A stretch of DNA of 64,000 bases from Mycobacterium syngnathidarum (GTDB lineage: Bacteria; Actinomycetota; Actinomycetes; Mycobacteriales; Mycobacteriaceae). Positions 33,716 through 44,193 of the stretch are shown piece after piece. The stretch spans positions 62,001 to 126,000 of the forward strand of contig NZ_MLCL01000023.1 of NCBI RefSeq assembly GCF_001942625.1. The letters are read 5' to 3'. Within the stretch, counting starts at the first letter, position 1. Each line of letters starts with the position of its first letter. The translations under genes were made by a program, and so were the position numbers. The notes below the pieces were generated by a model, which did no database searches, was not told the DNA's origin, and saw only the letters and a list, made by a program, of their open reading frames with translations.

Positions 33716-34621
33716 GTTGGAGAGCATGAAGTCGAACTCCTGCCCGGCGAAGGCGTCGTTCGACAGGGTCGAATACTCCGGGCCGCCTTTGATGTTGTCG
33801 GCGGCCGAGCCCTCGCCCTTGAGGATCAGGTCAGCTTTGGCGATCGCGTAGGTCTCGGCATTGATCTCCTGGCCGTACAGGTGGGTGGAGATCTTCTTGC
33901 CAGCAGGCTCAGTGAGGTCTTTGAGGGTCTCTTCGGCAACGGTGAGCATGCCACCGGTGCCCATCGCTCCGTCGTACAAGCGATAGGTGCCCGACGGGAT
34001 CGCATCGGCGATCGGCTCGAACATCAACCGGGTCATCAAGCGCACAGCATCGCGAGGGGTCCAGTGCTCACCGGCCTCCTCGTTGTTCTCCTCGTTGAAA
34101 CGGCGCACCAGCTCCTCGAACACCGTGCCCATGCCGTGGTTGTCCAGACCGGCCGGGGAGAGGTCGAGGTCGGGCTGAAGGAACTTCTCGATCAGCGCGC
34201 CAAGGGCGTCAGCCTTGGTAAGTCGTGGAAGTTGGTGTCGCAACTCAAAATTGTCGATGATCTCCTGCACGTTCGGCGAGAAGCCGTCGAGGTATGCCTC
34301 GAAGTTCTGGCGCAACCGGGTCGAGTTCGCCGTATTGCGGAGATCTTTCAGTGTGAAGCCGGAGTGGTTGTAGAAATCCTGCCCGGCCGCCTGCCGCAGC
34401 GGACCGTCCTGGTTGGCGATGTTCGCACCGTCGAGGGTTTCCTTCATCTGTTTTACCGCGTCGCGGGTGGGCTCCAGCACGCTGTCGAGGCGACGCAGCA
34501 CGGTGAAGGGCAGAATCACATCCCGGTATTTGCTACGCACGTAGACATCGCGGAGAACGTCGTCGGCGATGCCCCAAATGAGGGCGACGATCCGAGAATG
34601 GTTTATGGAGCTGTTCGGCAA
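33710..34621 (-). pseudogene. hsdM: RM1 HsdM, N-terminal fragment (codons 1-304)
   Basis: This is the 5' part of the resident type I methyltransferase gene. It has the N-terminal helical domain (IVALIWGIADDVLRDVYVRS), the HWTPRDAVRLM region, the SAM motif YDGAMGTGGML and the catalytic motif up to DFMLSNPP. After Pro304 the frame runs into the element (FRRMSVCCG) and stops near 33614. I chose the TTG at 34621 because AAGGA lies about nine bases upstream. Together with the downstream fragment it would make a 656-residue HsdM, a normal length. As it stands it lacks the substrate-side half of the catalytic domain. Confidence 0.9.
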
Positions 34622-34669
34622 CGGTCACGTCCTTCGGTTGCGGCTCTCGACATGCTGGCGACGAACACG

Positions 34670-34707
34670 ATCACATGTCCCCTCACGATCGTGAAGGGAC
34701 ATGTGAT
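34670..34707. repeat. 38-bp near-perfect palindrome upstream of hsdM1
   Basis: ATCACATGTCCC (34670-34681) is mirrored exactly by GGGACATGTGAT (34696-34707). The centre TCACGATCGTGA (34683-34694) is itself a perfect palindrome. Only one base pair (34682/34695) breaks the symmetry. It lies about 50 bp upstream of the hsdM1 start. It could be an operator for the RM1 operon, a strong hairpin or a recombination relic. Confidence 0.7.
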
Positions 34708-34863
34708 GCCGTGCTTCACCGGTGACGGTAACGTCAGCGACTGACCGTTCCTCCCAACACCCACCAACTCGCTCTGGCGTGTCCCTGGCGCAGGGGTGCA
34801 TCGTCTGAGCCCCCGACGGATCGGCGCCCGGCAAGCGCGACAACGCGGACCCGACAGCAAACG

Positions 34864-34891
34864 AAAAAACCCGCCCCAACCTCGTGGTCGG
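34864..34891 (-). terminator. Rho-independent terminator after tRNA-Ala
   Basis: Read on the minus strand, CCGACC and GGTTGG form a 6-bp stem with a 4-base loop. GGCGGG and a run of six T residues follow. It lies just downstream of the tRNA gene. Confidence 0.55.
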
Positions 34892-34908
34892 AACGGATTT
34901 CTCAAACG

Positions 34909-34981
34909 TGGAGCTAAGGGGACTCGAACCCCTGACCCCCACACTGCCAGTGTGGTGCGCTACCAGCTGCGCCATAGCCCC
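34909..34981 (-). tRNA. tRNA-Ala (anticodon GGC)
   Basis: This 73-nt gene folds as a standard cloverleaf. The acceptor stem pairs GGGGCTA with TAGCTCC and has discriminator A. The D arm is GCGCAGCTGGTAGCGC, the anticodon arm CCACA-CTGGCAG-TGTGG gives anticodon GGC, and the T arm is AGGGGTTCGAGTCCCCT. The terminal CCA is not encoded. It marks the right-hand border of the island. No duplicated tRNA 3' end was found at the far side, so a role as attachment site is unproven. Confidence 0.95.
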
Positions 34982-35036
34982 GTTGTCGTGCTCAACGAAG
35001 TTACACCACAGTGGCCGTCTAACCCAAAACGGCAGC

Positions 35037-36274
35037 TCAGGGCAGTTCATCGGCGGAATCGGGTCCGAGCGGACGGGCCGGGGTGTGCTCGTGCGAAGCC
35101 GTCGGACGGGTCTCCGGGGCGAAGACCCACCCGACCGCCGCGGCCAACATGATGACCCCCGTGGTGACGAACGCGACCGCGAAGCTGACGTGCAGGGCGA
35201 TCTGGCCCACGGCGAAGGACCCGACGATCGCGCCCAGGTCCGACATCATCTGGAAGGTGGCGACCGCCGTCCCGCCCCGCGCCTTGTTGCCGACGACGTC
35301 GGCCACCGCGGCCTGCTGGGGCGAGACGAACATCCCCGTCGCCGCACCGGTCACATAGGCGCACACCAGAAACAGCGGCAGCGAGTTGCTGAAGCCGACC
35401 GCCACCGTCGCCGCAGCCGAGACCGTCAGCCCCACGATCACCAACATCCGCCGCCCGACCCGGTCGGAGAGGTAGCCGCTGGGCACCACCGCCGAGACGT
35501 TGCCGATCGCGAATGTCGCCAGCGCCAGGCCCGCCGCACCCGCGCTGCGCCCCAGCACGTCGACCACGAACAGCGGTACCAATGCGATGCGCAGTCCGAC
35601 CGAGGACCAACCGGAGGCGAAGTTGGAGAACAGCGCCGCACGATAGGCACGATGCCGCAGCACCGCCCGCATCGATACCTTGGGCAACTCGTCGACGGCC
35701 GGGGCGGCCAACTCCGAGTGCCGCAGGCTGACGAACACCACCGCGGCCGCCACCATCAGCGCCGCGCCGTAGATCAAGAACGGTGCCGACAGTCCGAAGC
35801 CGGCGGTCAAGCTACCCAGTACCGGACCGCCGACCGAGCCGACCAGAAATCCGGAGGCGAACAGCCCGGCAACGCGGCCGCGGGCGTCCGGCGGCGAGAT
35901 CCGGATCATCAGGCCCAGTGAGGACACGGTGAACATCGCCGAGCCCAGTCCGCCGAGCGAGCGGAACAGCAAGAGTTGGGTATAGGTCTGGGCGAACGCG
36001 CAGGCCCCGGTGGACACCGCGACGATCAGCAGCCCACTGATGTAGACCCGCCGCTCCCCCAGCCGTTGCACCAGGGCCCCTGCGGGCGGCGCGCCCACCA
36101 GACGCATCGCCGCGAAAGCGGTGATCACGAAAGTGGCCGCGGCGATACTGACCCCGAAATGGCGGGCGTAATTCGGAAGTACCGGCGCTACGACGCCGTA
36201 ACCGAGTGCGACCACCACGTTCGCGCAAACCAGCAGCCAGACCTCGCGGGGCAGGCTCTGCGTGGTCTTGACAG

Positions 36275-36278
<4 letters not shown>
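35037..36278 (-). CDS. MFS transporter
   Basis: This 413-residue protein has about twelve hydrophobic segments. The major-facilitator loop motif appears between helices 2 and 3 ([16 protein letters not shown]) and in the symmetric position between helices 8 and 9 ([16 protein letters not shown]). It is probably a proton-driven drug or metabolite exporter, with no visible substrate clue. GTG 36278 overlaps the pgm stop by four bases (GTGA), so it is co-transcribed with pgm, although a functional link is not obvious. The C-terminal 25 residues are cytosolic and proline-rich. Confidence 0.85.
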
Positions 36279-37909
<1,631 letters not shown>

Positions 37910-37979
37910 GGATCCGATTGTGCTCCCGATCGGATGTCGGTGCCCGGCACTCGCCCGCCAGACGCCATACTTTTACTTC

Positions 37980-38378
37980 ATGTTTGGCCATGACCCCCGA
38001 GAATTGGCCGCAGTATTCGTCGGCGGCGCCCTCGGCACGCTGGCGCGCGCCGGTCTGGCGGTGCTCGGGGCCCACAATCCGCATCAATGGCCTTGGCCGA
38101 CGTTCATCGTGAACATCGTCGGCGCCTTCCTGCTGGGGTACTTCACCACGCGACTGCTGGAACGGCTGCCGGTCTCCAATTACCGCCGTCCGCTGTGGGG
38201 TACCGGGTTGTGCGGCGGGCTGACCACCTTCTCCACAATGCAGGTCGAGACGATCACCATGATCGAGCACGGTCACTGGGCGCTGGCCGCCGGCTACACC
38301 GCGGCCAGCATCGCCGCAGGCGTGGTCGCGGTCGCGATCGCGACCGGGCTGGTCCGACGGGCCGCGGTGCGCGGATGA
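37980..38378 (+). CDS. crcB: Fluoride ion channel CrcB (first of two)
   Basis: This 132-residue, four-helix membrane protein exports fluoride as part of a dual-topology dimer. The family signature is clear: [13 protein letters not shown], then [15 protein letters not shown], then [14 protein letters not shown]. The ATG at 37980 gives the usual length; an in-frame start at 37899 would overlap pgm and add an unlikely leader. It overlaps the second crcB by four bases (ATGA). Paired crcB genes encode the two opposite-facing subunits of a heterodimer. No fluoride riboswitch was recognised upstream. Confidence 0.9.
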   Translation: MFGHDPRELAAVFVGGALGTLARAGLAVLGAHNPHQWPWPTFIVNIVGAFLLGYFTTRLLERLPVSNYRRPLWGTGLCGGLTTFSTMQVETITMIEHGHWALAAGYTAASIAAGVVAVAIATGLVRRAAVRG

Positions 38379-38752
38379 GCGCGCCGATGACCGCCCTGGT
38401 GTGGACCGGTGTGATGCTGCTCGGCGGCATCGGGGCGGTCTGCCGGTTACTCCTCGACCGCGCGGTGTCCGCCCGCCACACCCGTGGCTTCCCGTTCGGC
38501 ACCCTGGCGGTCAACCTCAGCGGCGCGTTTCTGCTGGGCTTCCTCGGCGGCCTGGCCCTGGACCGTCACGCCGCGCTGCTGGCCGGCACCGCGTTCGTCG
38601 GCTCGTACACCACGTTCTCCACCTGGATGCTGGAAACCCAGCGCCTCGGCGAGGAGCGCCGGATCTGGCCCGCGGTGGGCAACATTGTCGTCAGCGTGGC
38701 GCTCGGGCTGATCGCGGCGTGGCTGGGGATGACGGTCGGGAGCCGACTGTGA
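38375..38752 (+). CDS. crcB: Fluoride ion channel CrcB (second of two)
   Basis: This 125-residue CrcB family protein has the matching signature [34 protein letters not shown] and [17 protein letters not shown]. Four membrane helices are present. It is coupled to the first crcB gene and to the following DUF190 gene by 4-bp overlaps, so all three are made together. It is probably the partner subunit of the first CrcB in a heterodimeric channel. Confidence 0.9.
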   Translation: MSAPMTALVWTGVMLLGGIGAVCRLLLDRAVSARHTRGFPFGTLAVNLSGAFLLGFLGGLALDRHAALLAGTAFVGSYTTFSTWMLETQRLGEERRIWPAVGNIVVSVALGLIAAWLGMTVGSRL

Positions 38753-39822
38753 CTACCACCGATTACCTCAAGCTGACCGCGTACTTCGCCGAGAGACTGC
38801 GCCACGACCAACGTTTCGTCGCCGATGCGCTCCTGGATCTCTACGGCGGCAGCGACATCGCGATCAGCGTGATGCTGCGCGGGATCTCCAGCTTCGGCCC
38901 GCGCCATCACCTGCGCACCGACGAGACACTGACCGCGTCGGAGGACCCCCCGATCACCATCGCGGCCGTCGATGCGGCCGACAAGATTTCCGCGCTGGCC
39001 CGACACACTGTCGAGCTGGTTCCCCGTGGCCTGATCACCCTGGAGCGGGCCCAGCTGATCCGCCGCCAGTCGCCGGAGCCAACCGTCACCGACGTCTGCA
39101 AGCTCACCGTGTACGTCGGCCGCCACCACCGGGTGAGCGGCGTCCCGGCCTACCGTGCGGTGTGCGACCTGCTGCACCGGCGTGGCTTCGCCGCGACGAC
39201 GGTGTTCCTCGGCGTGGACGGCACCGCGCATGGCCAGCGTCGCCGCGCCGCGTTCTTCAGCCGAAACACCGAGGTACCGCTGATGATCGTCGGGCTCGGG
39301 ACCGGAGCCCAGCTGAATGCCGTCCGCGCGGAACTCACCGAATTGCTGGAGAACAACCCCCTGCTCACCGTCGAGCGGGCGCAGCTGTGCAAGCTGGGCG
39401 GCCTACTGCTGACCCGGCCGGCCGAGCTGCCCGGCACCGACGGCCAGGGCCGCCCGCTGTGGCAGAAGCTGATGGTCCACACCTCCGAGACCGCACAGCA
39501 CGACGGGGTGCCCATTCACCGGGCCATCGTGCGCAGGCTGATGCAGACCGGCGCGGCAGGCGGTGCCACCGTGCTGCGCGGGGTCTGGGGCTACAGCGAC
39601 GGGCAAAAACCACACGGGGACAGGCTGTTCCAGCTCGGCAGGCACGTTCCGGTGACCACCATCGTGGTGGACACCCCTGAACGCATCGCGGCGTCCTTCG
39701 AAATCGTCGACGAGATCACCCGGGAGCACGGCGTGGTCAGCGCCGAGCTGGTGCCTTCGGCAACCGTGGTCGAGGCCGGGCACCGGCACGGCGGTACCGA
39801 TCTGGCCCGCTTCAGTTACTGA
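38749..39822 (+). CDS. Protein with three tandem DUF190 domains
   Basis: This 357-residue cytosolic protein is built of three DUF190 units, each about 105 residues. They start near YLKLTAYFAERLRHD, CKLTVYVGRHHRVSGVPAYR and LWQKLMVHTSETAQHDGVPI, and each includes a GxxxxTVLRGI-like strand. DUF190 proteins are ferredoxin-fold, PII-like, and often accompany crcB. Three in one chain would form a built-in trimer, like a PII trimer. Start GTG 38749 overlaps crcB by four bases (GTGA). A regulatory role for the fluoride channel is inference. Confidence 0.8.
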   Translation: MTTTDYLKLTAYFAERLRHDQRFVADALLDLYGGSDIAISVMLRGISSFGPRHHLRTDETLTASEDPPITIAAVDAADKISALARHTVELVPRGLITLERAQLIRRQSPEPTVTDVCKLTVYVGRHHRVSGVPAYRAVCDLLHRRGFAATTVFLGVDGTAHGQRRRAAFFSRNTEVPLMIVGLGTGAQLNAVRAELTELLENNPLLTVERAQLCKLGGLLLTRPAELPGTDGQGRPLWQKLMVHTSETAQHDGVPIHRAIVRRLMQTGAAGGATVLRGVWGYSDGQKPHGDRLFQLGRHVPVTTIVVDTPERIAASFEIVDEITREHGVVSAELVPSATVVEAGHRHGGTDLARFSY

Positions 39823-39839
39823 CCTCACAGCCGGCCGGG

Positions 39840-39858
39840 TAAGGCTAGCCTATCTTTC
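39840..39858 (+). promoter_or_regulatory. IdeR-like iron box upstream of mbtL
   Basis: TAAGGCTAGCCTATCTTTC matches the mycobacterial IdeR consensus at about 13 of 19 positions, with the central GCTAGCC intact. It ends 24 bp before the mbtL start, so iron-loaded IdeR would repress mbtLMN. Confidence 0.7.
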
Positions 39859-39882
39859 CTCCGCCGTGTACCGTGCCACCCC

Positions 39883-40152
39883 ATGCAGTCGACTACATCC
39901 GAAGCGGTCAGTGCCGCCCTCACCGAGATCCTTCGCGACGACATGAACGTCGATGTCCGCCGGGTGACCAGTGAGTCACGACTCATCGACGACGTCGGAC
40001 TGGACTCGGTGGCGTTCGCAGTCGGCATGGTGGCGATCGAGGACAAGCTCGGTGTCGCCCTGTCCGAGGAAGACCTGCTCAGCTGTGACACCGTCGGCGA
40101 CCTCGAGGCGGCCATCCTGGCGAAAGTACCTGCCGCGCAGAGCAGCCAGTGA
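39883..40152 (+). CDS. mbtL: Mycobactin acyl carrier protein MbtL
   Basis: This 89-residue acyl carrier protein holds the fatty acyl chain that is placed on the lysine side chain of mycobactin. The phosphopantetheine attachment serine is Ser42 in [10 protein letters not shown]. It is activated by MbtM and its acyl chain desaturated by MbtN, the next two genes. The gene overlaps mbtM by four bases (GTGA). An IdeR-like box just upstream indicates repression by iron. Gene order and size match the mycobacterial mbt-2 cluster. Confidence 0.9.
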   Translation: MQSTTSEAVSAALTEILRDDMNVDVRRVTSESRLIDDVGLDSVAFAVGMVAIEDKLGVALSEEDLLSCDTVGDLEAAILAKVPAAQSSQ

Positions 40153-41723
40153 GCGTGCTGGCCACGGCGCTGTCGGCGTCACTGACCACCACCGACGCCG
40201 ACCTCGTGGTGTACGACCCCGGGACCGGCACCTGGACCCGCCATCCGTGGGGGCAGGTGTACGCGCGCGCCGAGAACGTCGCCGAGCAGATCGGCCAGGA
40301 CGCTTCGACGGCGGTGGGCGTGGTCGGTGAGCCCACCGTGGAGAGCATCGCGACGGTCCTCGGCGCCCTGCTGGCCGGCGCGGCACTGTCCGTTCTACCC
40401 GGCCCGATCCGAGGTGCGGACGCCGATACCTGGGCACAATCCACCGTGAACCGGTTCTCCGGCATCGGCGTCGGCACGGTGTTCAGCAACGGCGGCTACC
40501 TGGACCTGCTGCGCACGGTCCAGACCGACCTCAAGATCCACGACGACGCCATCGTCGCCCACCCTCAACGCTCCACCACCCTGCCGCTGGGAACCGGCCA
40601 GTTCGCCGTACTTCAAGGCACCGCCGGTTCAACCGGCACGCCCCGCACCGCACAGCTGACGCCGGACGCGGTGCTGGCCAATCTGCGTGGACTCAGCGAT
40701 CGAATCAGCCTGTCGCCCAGTGACATCGGATGCTCGTGGCTGCCGCTGTACCACGACATGGGACTGACCTTCCTGCTGGCCGGAGCGCTCGGCGGTATCG
40801 AGGTGTGGCAGGCTTCGACAATGGCCTTCGCGGCCTCGCCGTTCAGCTGGGTGCGCTGGCTGACCGAGAGCCGCGCCAGCCTGACCGCCGCCCCGAACAT
40901 GGCCTACGGCTTGATCGGCAAGTACTCCAAGCGCCTGACCGATCTGGACCTGTCGGCCGTTCGGTTCGCGCTCAACGGAGGCGAGCCGGTGGATTGCGAG
41001 GCCACGAGCCGGTTCGGCACCGAACTGTCCCGGTTCGGCTTCAACCCCGGCGCACTCTCACCGTCGTACGGCATGGCCGAATCATCGTGCGCGGTAACCG
41101 TTCCGGTTCCGGGACTCGGGGTGGTTCTCGACGAGATCACCGTCACGACGGACGCCGGGTCCAATCGGCAGCAACTCGCGGTCCTCGGCGACGCCATCCC
41201 CGGGATGGAAGTGCGCCTGCGCCCCAGCGAAGACAACGCCGGCATCGTGGGCCGCGAGGTGGGTGAGGTCGAGATTCGCGGCACCTCGATGATGTCGGGC
41301 TACCTGGGCCAGACACCTCTGGAGCCCGGCGACTGGTTCGCCACCGGCGATCTCGGCTATTTCGTCGACGGCGGTTTGGTGGTCTGCGGGCGCACCAAGG
41401 AACTGATCACGGTGGCCGGACGCAACATCTTCCCGACAGAGATCGAGCGGGTTGCCGCTCAGGTCAAGGGCGTTCGTGAGGGCGCCGTCGTGGCCGTGGG
41501 TGCCGGTGAGAAGTCGGTCCGCGCCGGCCTGGTGATCGCGGCCGAGTTCCGTGGCGCCGACGAGGCCGACGCCCGCAGCCAAGTGATCCAGCAGGTGGCC
41601 TCCGAGTGCGGCATCGTGCCCGCCGACGTGGTGTTCCTGGCACCGGGATCACTCCCCCGCACCTCGTCGGGCAAGCTGCGCCGCCTGGAGGTCAAACAAC
41701 AATTGGAGACAGCGAAGTCATGA
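40149..41723 (+). CDS. mbtM: Fatty-acyl-AMP ligase MbtM (FadD33)
   Basis: This 524-residue adenylating enzyme activates a long-chain fatty acid and loads it onto MbtL for mycobactin acylation. AMP-binding motifs are visible: [15 protein letters not shown], then [13 protein letters not shown], then [10 protein letters not shown] with [16 protein letters not shown]. The C-terminal [10 protein letters not shown] includes the catalytic lysine. The start GTG 40149 overlaps mbtL and the stop overlaps mbtN (ATGA), so the three form one coupled operon under the upstream IdeR-like box. Confidence 0.9.
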   Translation: MSVLATALSASLTTTDADLVVYDPGTGTWTRHPWGQVYARAENVAEQIGQDASTAVGVVGEPTVESIATVLGALLAGAALSVLPGPIRGADADTWAQSTVNRFSGIGVGTVFSNGGYLDLLRTVQTDLKIHDDAIVAHPQRSTTLPLGTGQFAVLQGTAGSTGTPRTAQLTPDAVLANLRGLSDRISLSPSDIGCSWLPLYHDMGLTFLLAGALGGIEVWQASTMAFAASPFSWVRWLTESRASLTAAPNMAYGLIGKYSKRLTDLDLSAVRFALNGGEPVDCEATSRFGTELSRFGFNPGALSPSYGMAESSCAVTVPVPGLGVVLDEITVTTDAGSNRQQLAVLGDAIPGMEVRLRPSEDNAGIVGREVGEVEIRGTSMMSGYLGQTPLEPGDWFATGDLGYFVDGGLVVCGRTKELITVAGRNIFPTEIERVAAQVKGVREGAVVAVGAGEKSVRAGLVIAAEFRGADEADARSQVIQQVASECGIVPADVVFLAPGSLPRTSSGKLRRLEVKQQLETAKS

Positions 41724-42895
41724 CCGCGCTCACCCCTACCCCGGCGCCGGCAACCACCACCATCGACGAGTACCGCGACCTGCTGGATCGGGTGTTCGAC
41801 GACCAGGTCAAGGCATGGACCACCGAAGCCGAGGCGACCGAGAGCTTTCCGCGTCAGCTCATCGAGCACCTCGGCCGCAACGGGGTGTTCAGCGAGAAGT
41901 GGGGCGACGGACAGCAACCCGACGTGGCCAAGCTCGTAGAGCTGGCCTTCGCGCTGGGCCGGACCGGCTCGTCGGGCATCGGAGTGGGTGTCAGCCTGCA
42001 CGATTCGGCGATCGCCCTGTTGCGCCGCTTTGGCAAGTCCGACCATCTGCGCACCATCTGCGAGCAGGCTGTCCACGGCGACGCCGTGCTGTGCATCGCG
42101 GCCTCCGAGGAATCCGGCGGTTCGGACCTACAGATCGTGGAGACCGAAGTCCGCACGGCCCGAGACGGATTCGAGATCAAGGGCGTCAAGAAGTTCGTTT
42201 CGCTGTCGCCGATCGCCGATCACATCATGGTGGTGGCCCGCAACGTCGACCACGACCCGAACAGCAGGCACGGCAACGTCGTCGTCGTCGCGGTCCCGAC
42301 CTCCCAAGTCGAGATCCAGACGCCCTACCGCAAGGTCGGCAACGGGCCCCTGGCCACCGCAGCGGTGCACATCGACACCTGGGTTCCCGCCGATCATCTC
42401 GTCGCTCGCGCCGGCACCGGGCTGGCGGCGATCTCCTGGGGCCTGGCCCACGAGCGGATGTCGATCGCCGGACAGGTGGCCTCCGGATCCCAACGAATCC
42501 TCGGGATCACGTTGGCGCGCATGATGAAACGCCGCCAGTTCGGCCACACCCTCTATGAGCACCAGGCGCTGCGGATGCGGATCGCCGACCTGCAGGCCCG
42601 CGTCGATCTGCTGCGCTATGCGCTGGCCGGGGCGGCCGCTGCGGGCAAGCTCGATCTCCGGGCCGCCGCGGCCTTCAAGGTGACCGCCGCGCGCCTGGGC
42701 GAAGAAGTGGCATCGGAGTGCATGCACATCTTCGGCGGCTCCGGCTACCTCGTCGACGAGACGCCGCTGGGCAAGTGGTGGCGCGACATGAAGCTGGCCC
42801 GTGTCGGTGGCGGCACCGACGAAGTGCTGTGGGAGTTGGTGGCTGCGGCCATGAAGCCCGACTACGACGGCTACGCCGAATTCGCCGGAGCCTGA
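41720..42895 (+). CDS. mbtN: Acyl-ACP dehydrogenase MbtN (FadE14)
   Basis: This 391-residue flavoprotein of the acyl-CoA dehydrogenase family introduces the double bond into the mycobactin acyl chain while it is held on MbtL. Family features include [14 protein letters not shown] (FAD/substrate loop), [20 protein letters not shown] and [20 protein letters not shown] near the C terminus. ATG 41720 is coupled to mbtM by a 4-bp overlap; the frame extends upstream but without homology. It converges on mbtK with five bases between stops. Confidence 0.88.
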   Translation: MTALTPTPAPATTTIDEYRDLLDRVFDDQVKAWTTEAEATESFPRQLIEHLGRNGVFSEKWGDGQQPDVAKLVELAFALGRTGSSGIGVGVSLHDSAIALLRRFGKSDHLRTICEQAVHGDAVLCIAASEESGGSDLQIVETEVRTARDGFEIKGVKKFVSLSPIADHIMVVARNVDHDPNSRHGNVVVVAVPTSQVEIQTPYRKVGNGPLATAAVHIDTWVPADHLVARAGTGLAAISWGLAHERMSIAGQVASGSQRILGITLARMMKRRQFGHTLYEHQALRMRIADLQARVDLLRYALAGAAAAGKLDLRAAAAFKVTAARLGEEVASECMHIFGGSGYLVDETPLGKWWRDMKLARVGGGTDEVLWELVAAAMKPDYDGYAEFAGA

Positions 42896-42900
42896 ACCGG

Positions 42901-43542
42901 TTACCCGGCGGCGCCGAAGGCGTCGCCGGGTGTGCGCGGCAGCGCGTAGAGCGCCATCTTCCGGTTGGACATCTGGTGTTCGCCCAGGAATTCGCATCCC
43001 GCCCATTCACACACCCGACGGGCGCCGGTGTTGCGATGGTCGGGATCGAACATGATCCGCCGGCAGTTCGGTTCGAGTTCGAACACGTTGGCCACGATGC
43101 GCGGCAGCAGGATCGGGCCCATGCCCCGGTTGACGAATCTCAGATCCGCGATCGCGGCGTGCATGCCGACGTCGTGCGGTTCGGCGGCGTAGCGCGGTGC
43201 GATGGAATCCTTGGCCGCCCGGTACAGTTCGATGTAACCGACGGGCTTGCCGCGGAAGCTCGCGATGAACGGCCGTGAATACTCACCGTCGAGCTGAGCC
43301 TGCAGGTAGCGCCGCCAGCGCTCGGGCTCCCAGTCGTACTCCCAGGCTTCCACCAGATGTGGGCGGTTCATCCACTCCGACACCAACTCGGCGTCAGCAC
43401 CGGCATCGGCCACCCGGATGTCGTATGGCTCGGCCAACATCGGGGTGGGCGGAGCGTCGACGGCGCGGACCGCATCGGTGATGTCGGTCAGCTCGCGCTT
43501 GAGTACGGGCAGTTCGGTCACGTCGGTATCGATATCGCTCAT
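42901..43542 (-). CDS. mbtK: Mycobactin lysine N-acyltransferase MbtK
   Basis: This 213-residue GNAT-family enzyme transfers the acyl chain from MbtL to the epsilon-amino group of mycobactin lysine. It resembles IucB/AcsA-type siderophore acetyltransferases, with [39 protein letters not shown] and the cofactor-binding stretch [20 protein letters not shown]. It lies opposite mbtLMN, tail to tail, as in other mycobacterial mbt-2 clusters. An imperfect IdeR-like site lies upstream. Confidence 0.9.
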   Translation of the reverse strand: MSDIDTDVTELPVLKRELTDITDAVRAVDAPPTPMLAEPYDIRVADAGADAELVSEWMNRPHLVEAWEYDWEPERWRRYLQAQLDGEYSRPFIASFRGKPVGYIELYRAAKDSIAPRYAAEPHDVGMHAAIADLRFVNRGMGPILLPRIVANVFELEPNCRRIMFDPDHRNTGARRVCEWAGCEFLGEHQMSNRKMALYALPRTPGDAFGAAG

Positions 43543-43568
43543 TTGAGCGCCGAGCCTACCGTAGCGAG

Positions 43569-43590
43569 TGAGGGTAGGTTTACCTTCCTC
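43569..43590 (-). promoter_or_regulatory. Probable IdeR-like iron box upstream of mbtK
   Basis: TGAGGGTAGGTTTACCTTC matches the IdeR consensus at about 12 of 19 positions and contains the symmetric AGGTTTACCT. It lies 27 bp upstream of the mbtK start. Confidence 0.55.
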
Positions 43591-43603
43591 CCGCCGTACG
43601 AAC

Positions 43604-43963
43604 TCAGGTCAGCAGGGCGGCCAAGACGGTCAGGTGGCTGAGTTCGACGTCACGGGTGGCAGTCACCAGGGTGACCGGGCCCTCATCGACCAAGGACCGC
43701 AGTTCATCGAGGGCCGCAGCCTCCTCCCCGGACTGCAATTCCTGGGTGTAGCGCGCGGCGAACTCGTCGTAGCGTTCCGGCTTGTGGTCGTACCAGTGCC
43801 GCAACTCAGTCGACGGGGCAACCGCGGGCAGCCACTGCCCGACCCGCGGGTCGGTCTTCTTCACGCCCCTGGGCCAGAGTCGGTCGACGAGGACTCGCTG
43901 CCCCTCGCCGGATTCGGGTTCGGTGTACACCCGGGCCAGCCGCACGCGGTGTTTCTCGGCCAT
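43604..43963 (-). CDS. DUF488 family protein
   Basis: This 119-residue protein is typical of DUF488, with [16 protein letters not shown] near residue 25, [19 protein letters not shown] in the middle and the C-terminal [19 protein letters not shown]. The biochemical role is unknown; some members are linked to heme or stress, which I would not extend to this one. The ATG at 43963 fits homologues; the in-frame GTG one codon upstream is equally possible, and the frame extends to 44035 without homology. It lies downstream of a divergent small gene. Confidence 0.8.
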   Translation of the reverse strand: MAEKHRVRLARVYTEPESGEGQRVLVDRLWPRGVKKTDPRVGQWLPAVAPSTELRHWYDHKPERYDEFAARYTQELQSGEEAAALDELRSLVDEGPVTLVTATRDVELSHLTVLAALLT

Positions 43964-43983
43964 CACATGCCATGGTAGGAGGC

Positions 43984-44193
43984 ATGGGCGTGGATCGGGT
44001 GGCAGATTTGCAGCGCTGGGAGGATTCCGGCGCACACTGGCGCGTGCTCACCCGCACCACGGACAGCCTCACGATCGCGTTGCTGCGCTGCGACGGCGGC
44101 GAGGAAGTGGACCGGTTCACCTCAGCCGATCCGCGCCTGCTCGATTTCGTGGGTGCCCGCAGCTCCAGCGAGGACCCACCACACCTCGGCTGA
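43984..44193 (+). CDS. Small conserved-type hypothetical protein
   Basis: This is a 69-residue acidic protein beginning MGVDRVADLQRWEDSGAHWR. It has a short beta-rich centre (VLTRTTDSLTIALLRCDGGE) and the end VDRFTSADPRLLDFV. No domain is recognised. AGGAGG at 43977-43982 is too close to ATG 43984 but well placed for GTG 43990, so the true start may be 43990 (67 residues). It ends where the LuxR-type regulator ends on the other strand. Codon use is like the chromosome, so it is probably real. Confidence 0.6.
   Translation: MGVDRVADLQRWEDSGAHWRVLTRTTDSLTIALLRCDGGEEVDRFTSADPRLLDFVGARSSSEDPPHLG

Noticed and set aside
34909..34981. tRNA-Ala as attachment site of the whole 7.5-34.6 kb island
   Set aside because: No copy of the tRNA 3' end was found near 7.5 kb. 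The recombinases present belong to the inner element, whose ends are elsewhere.
37910..37979. Fluoride riboswitch before crcB
   Set aside because: The short leader shows no recognisable pseudoknot signature of the crcB motif.
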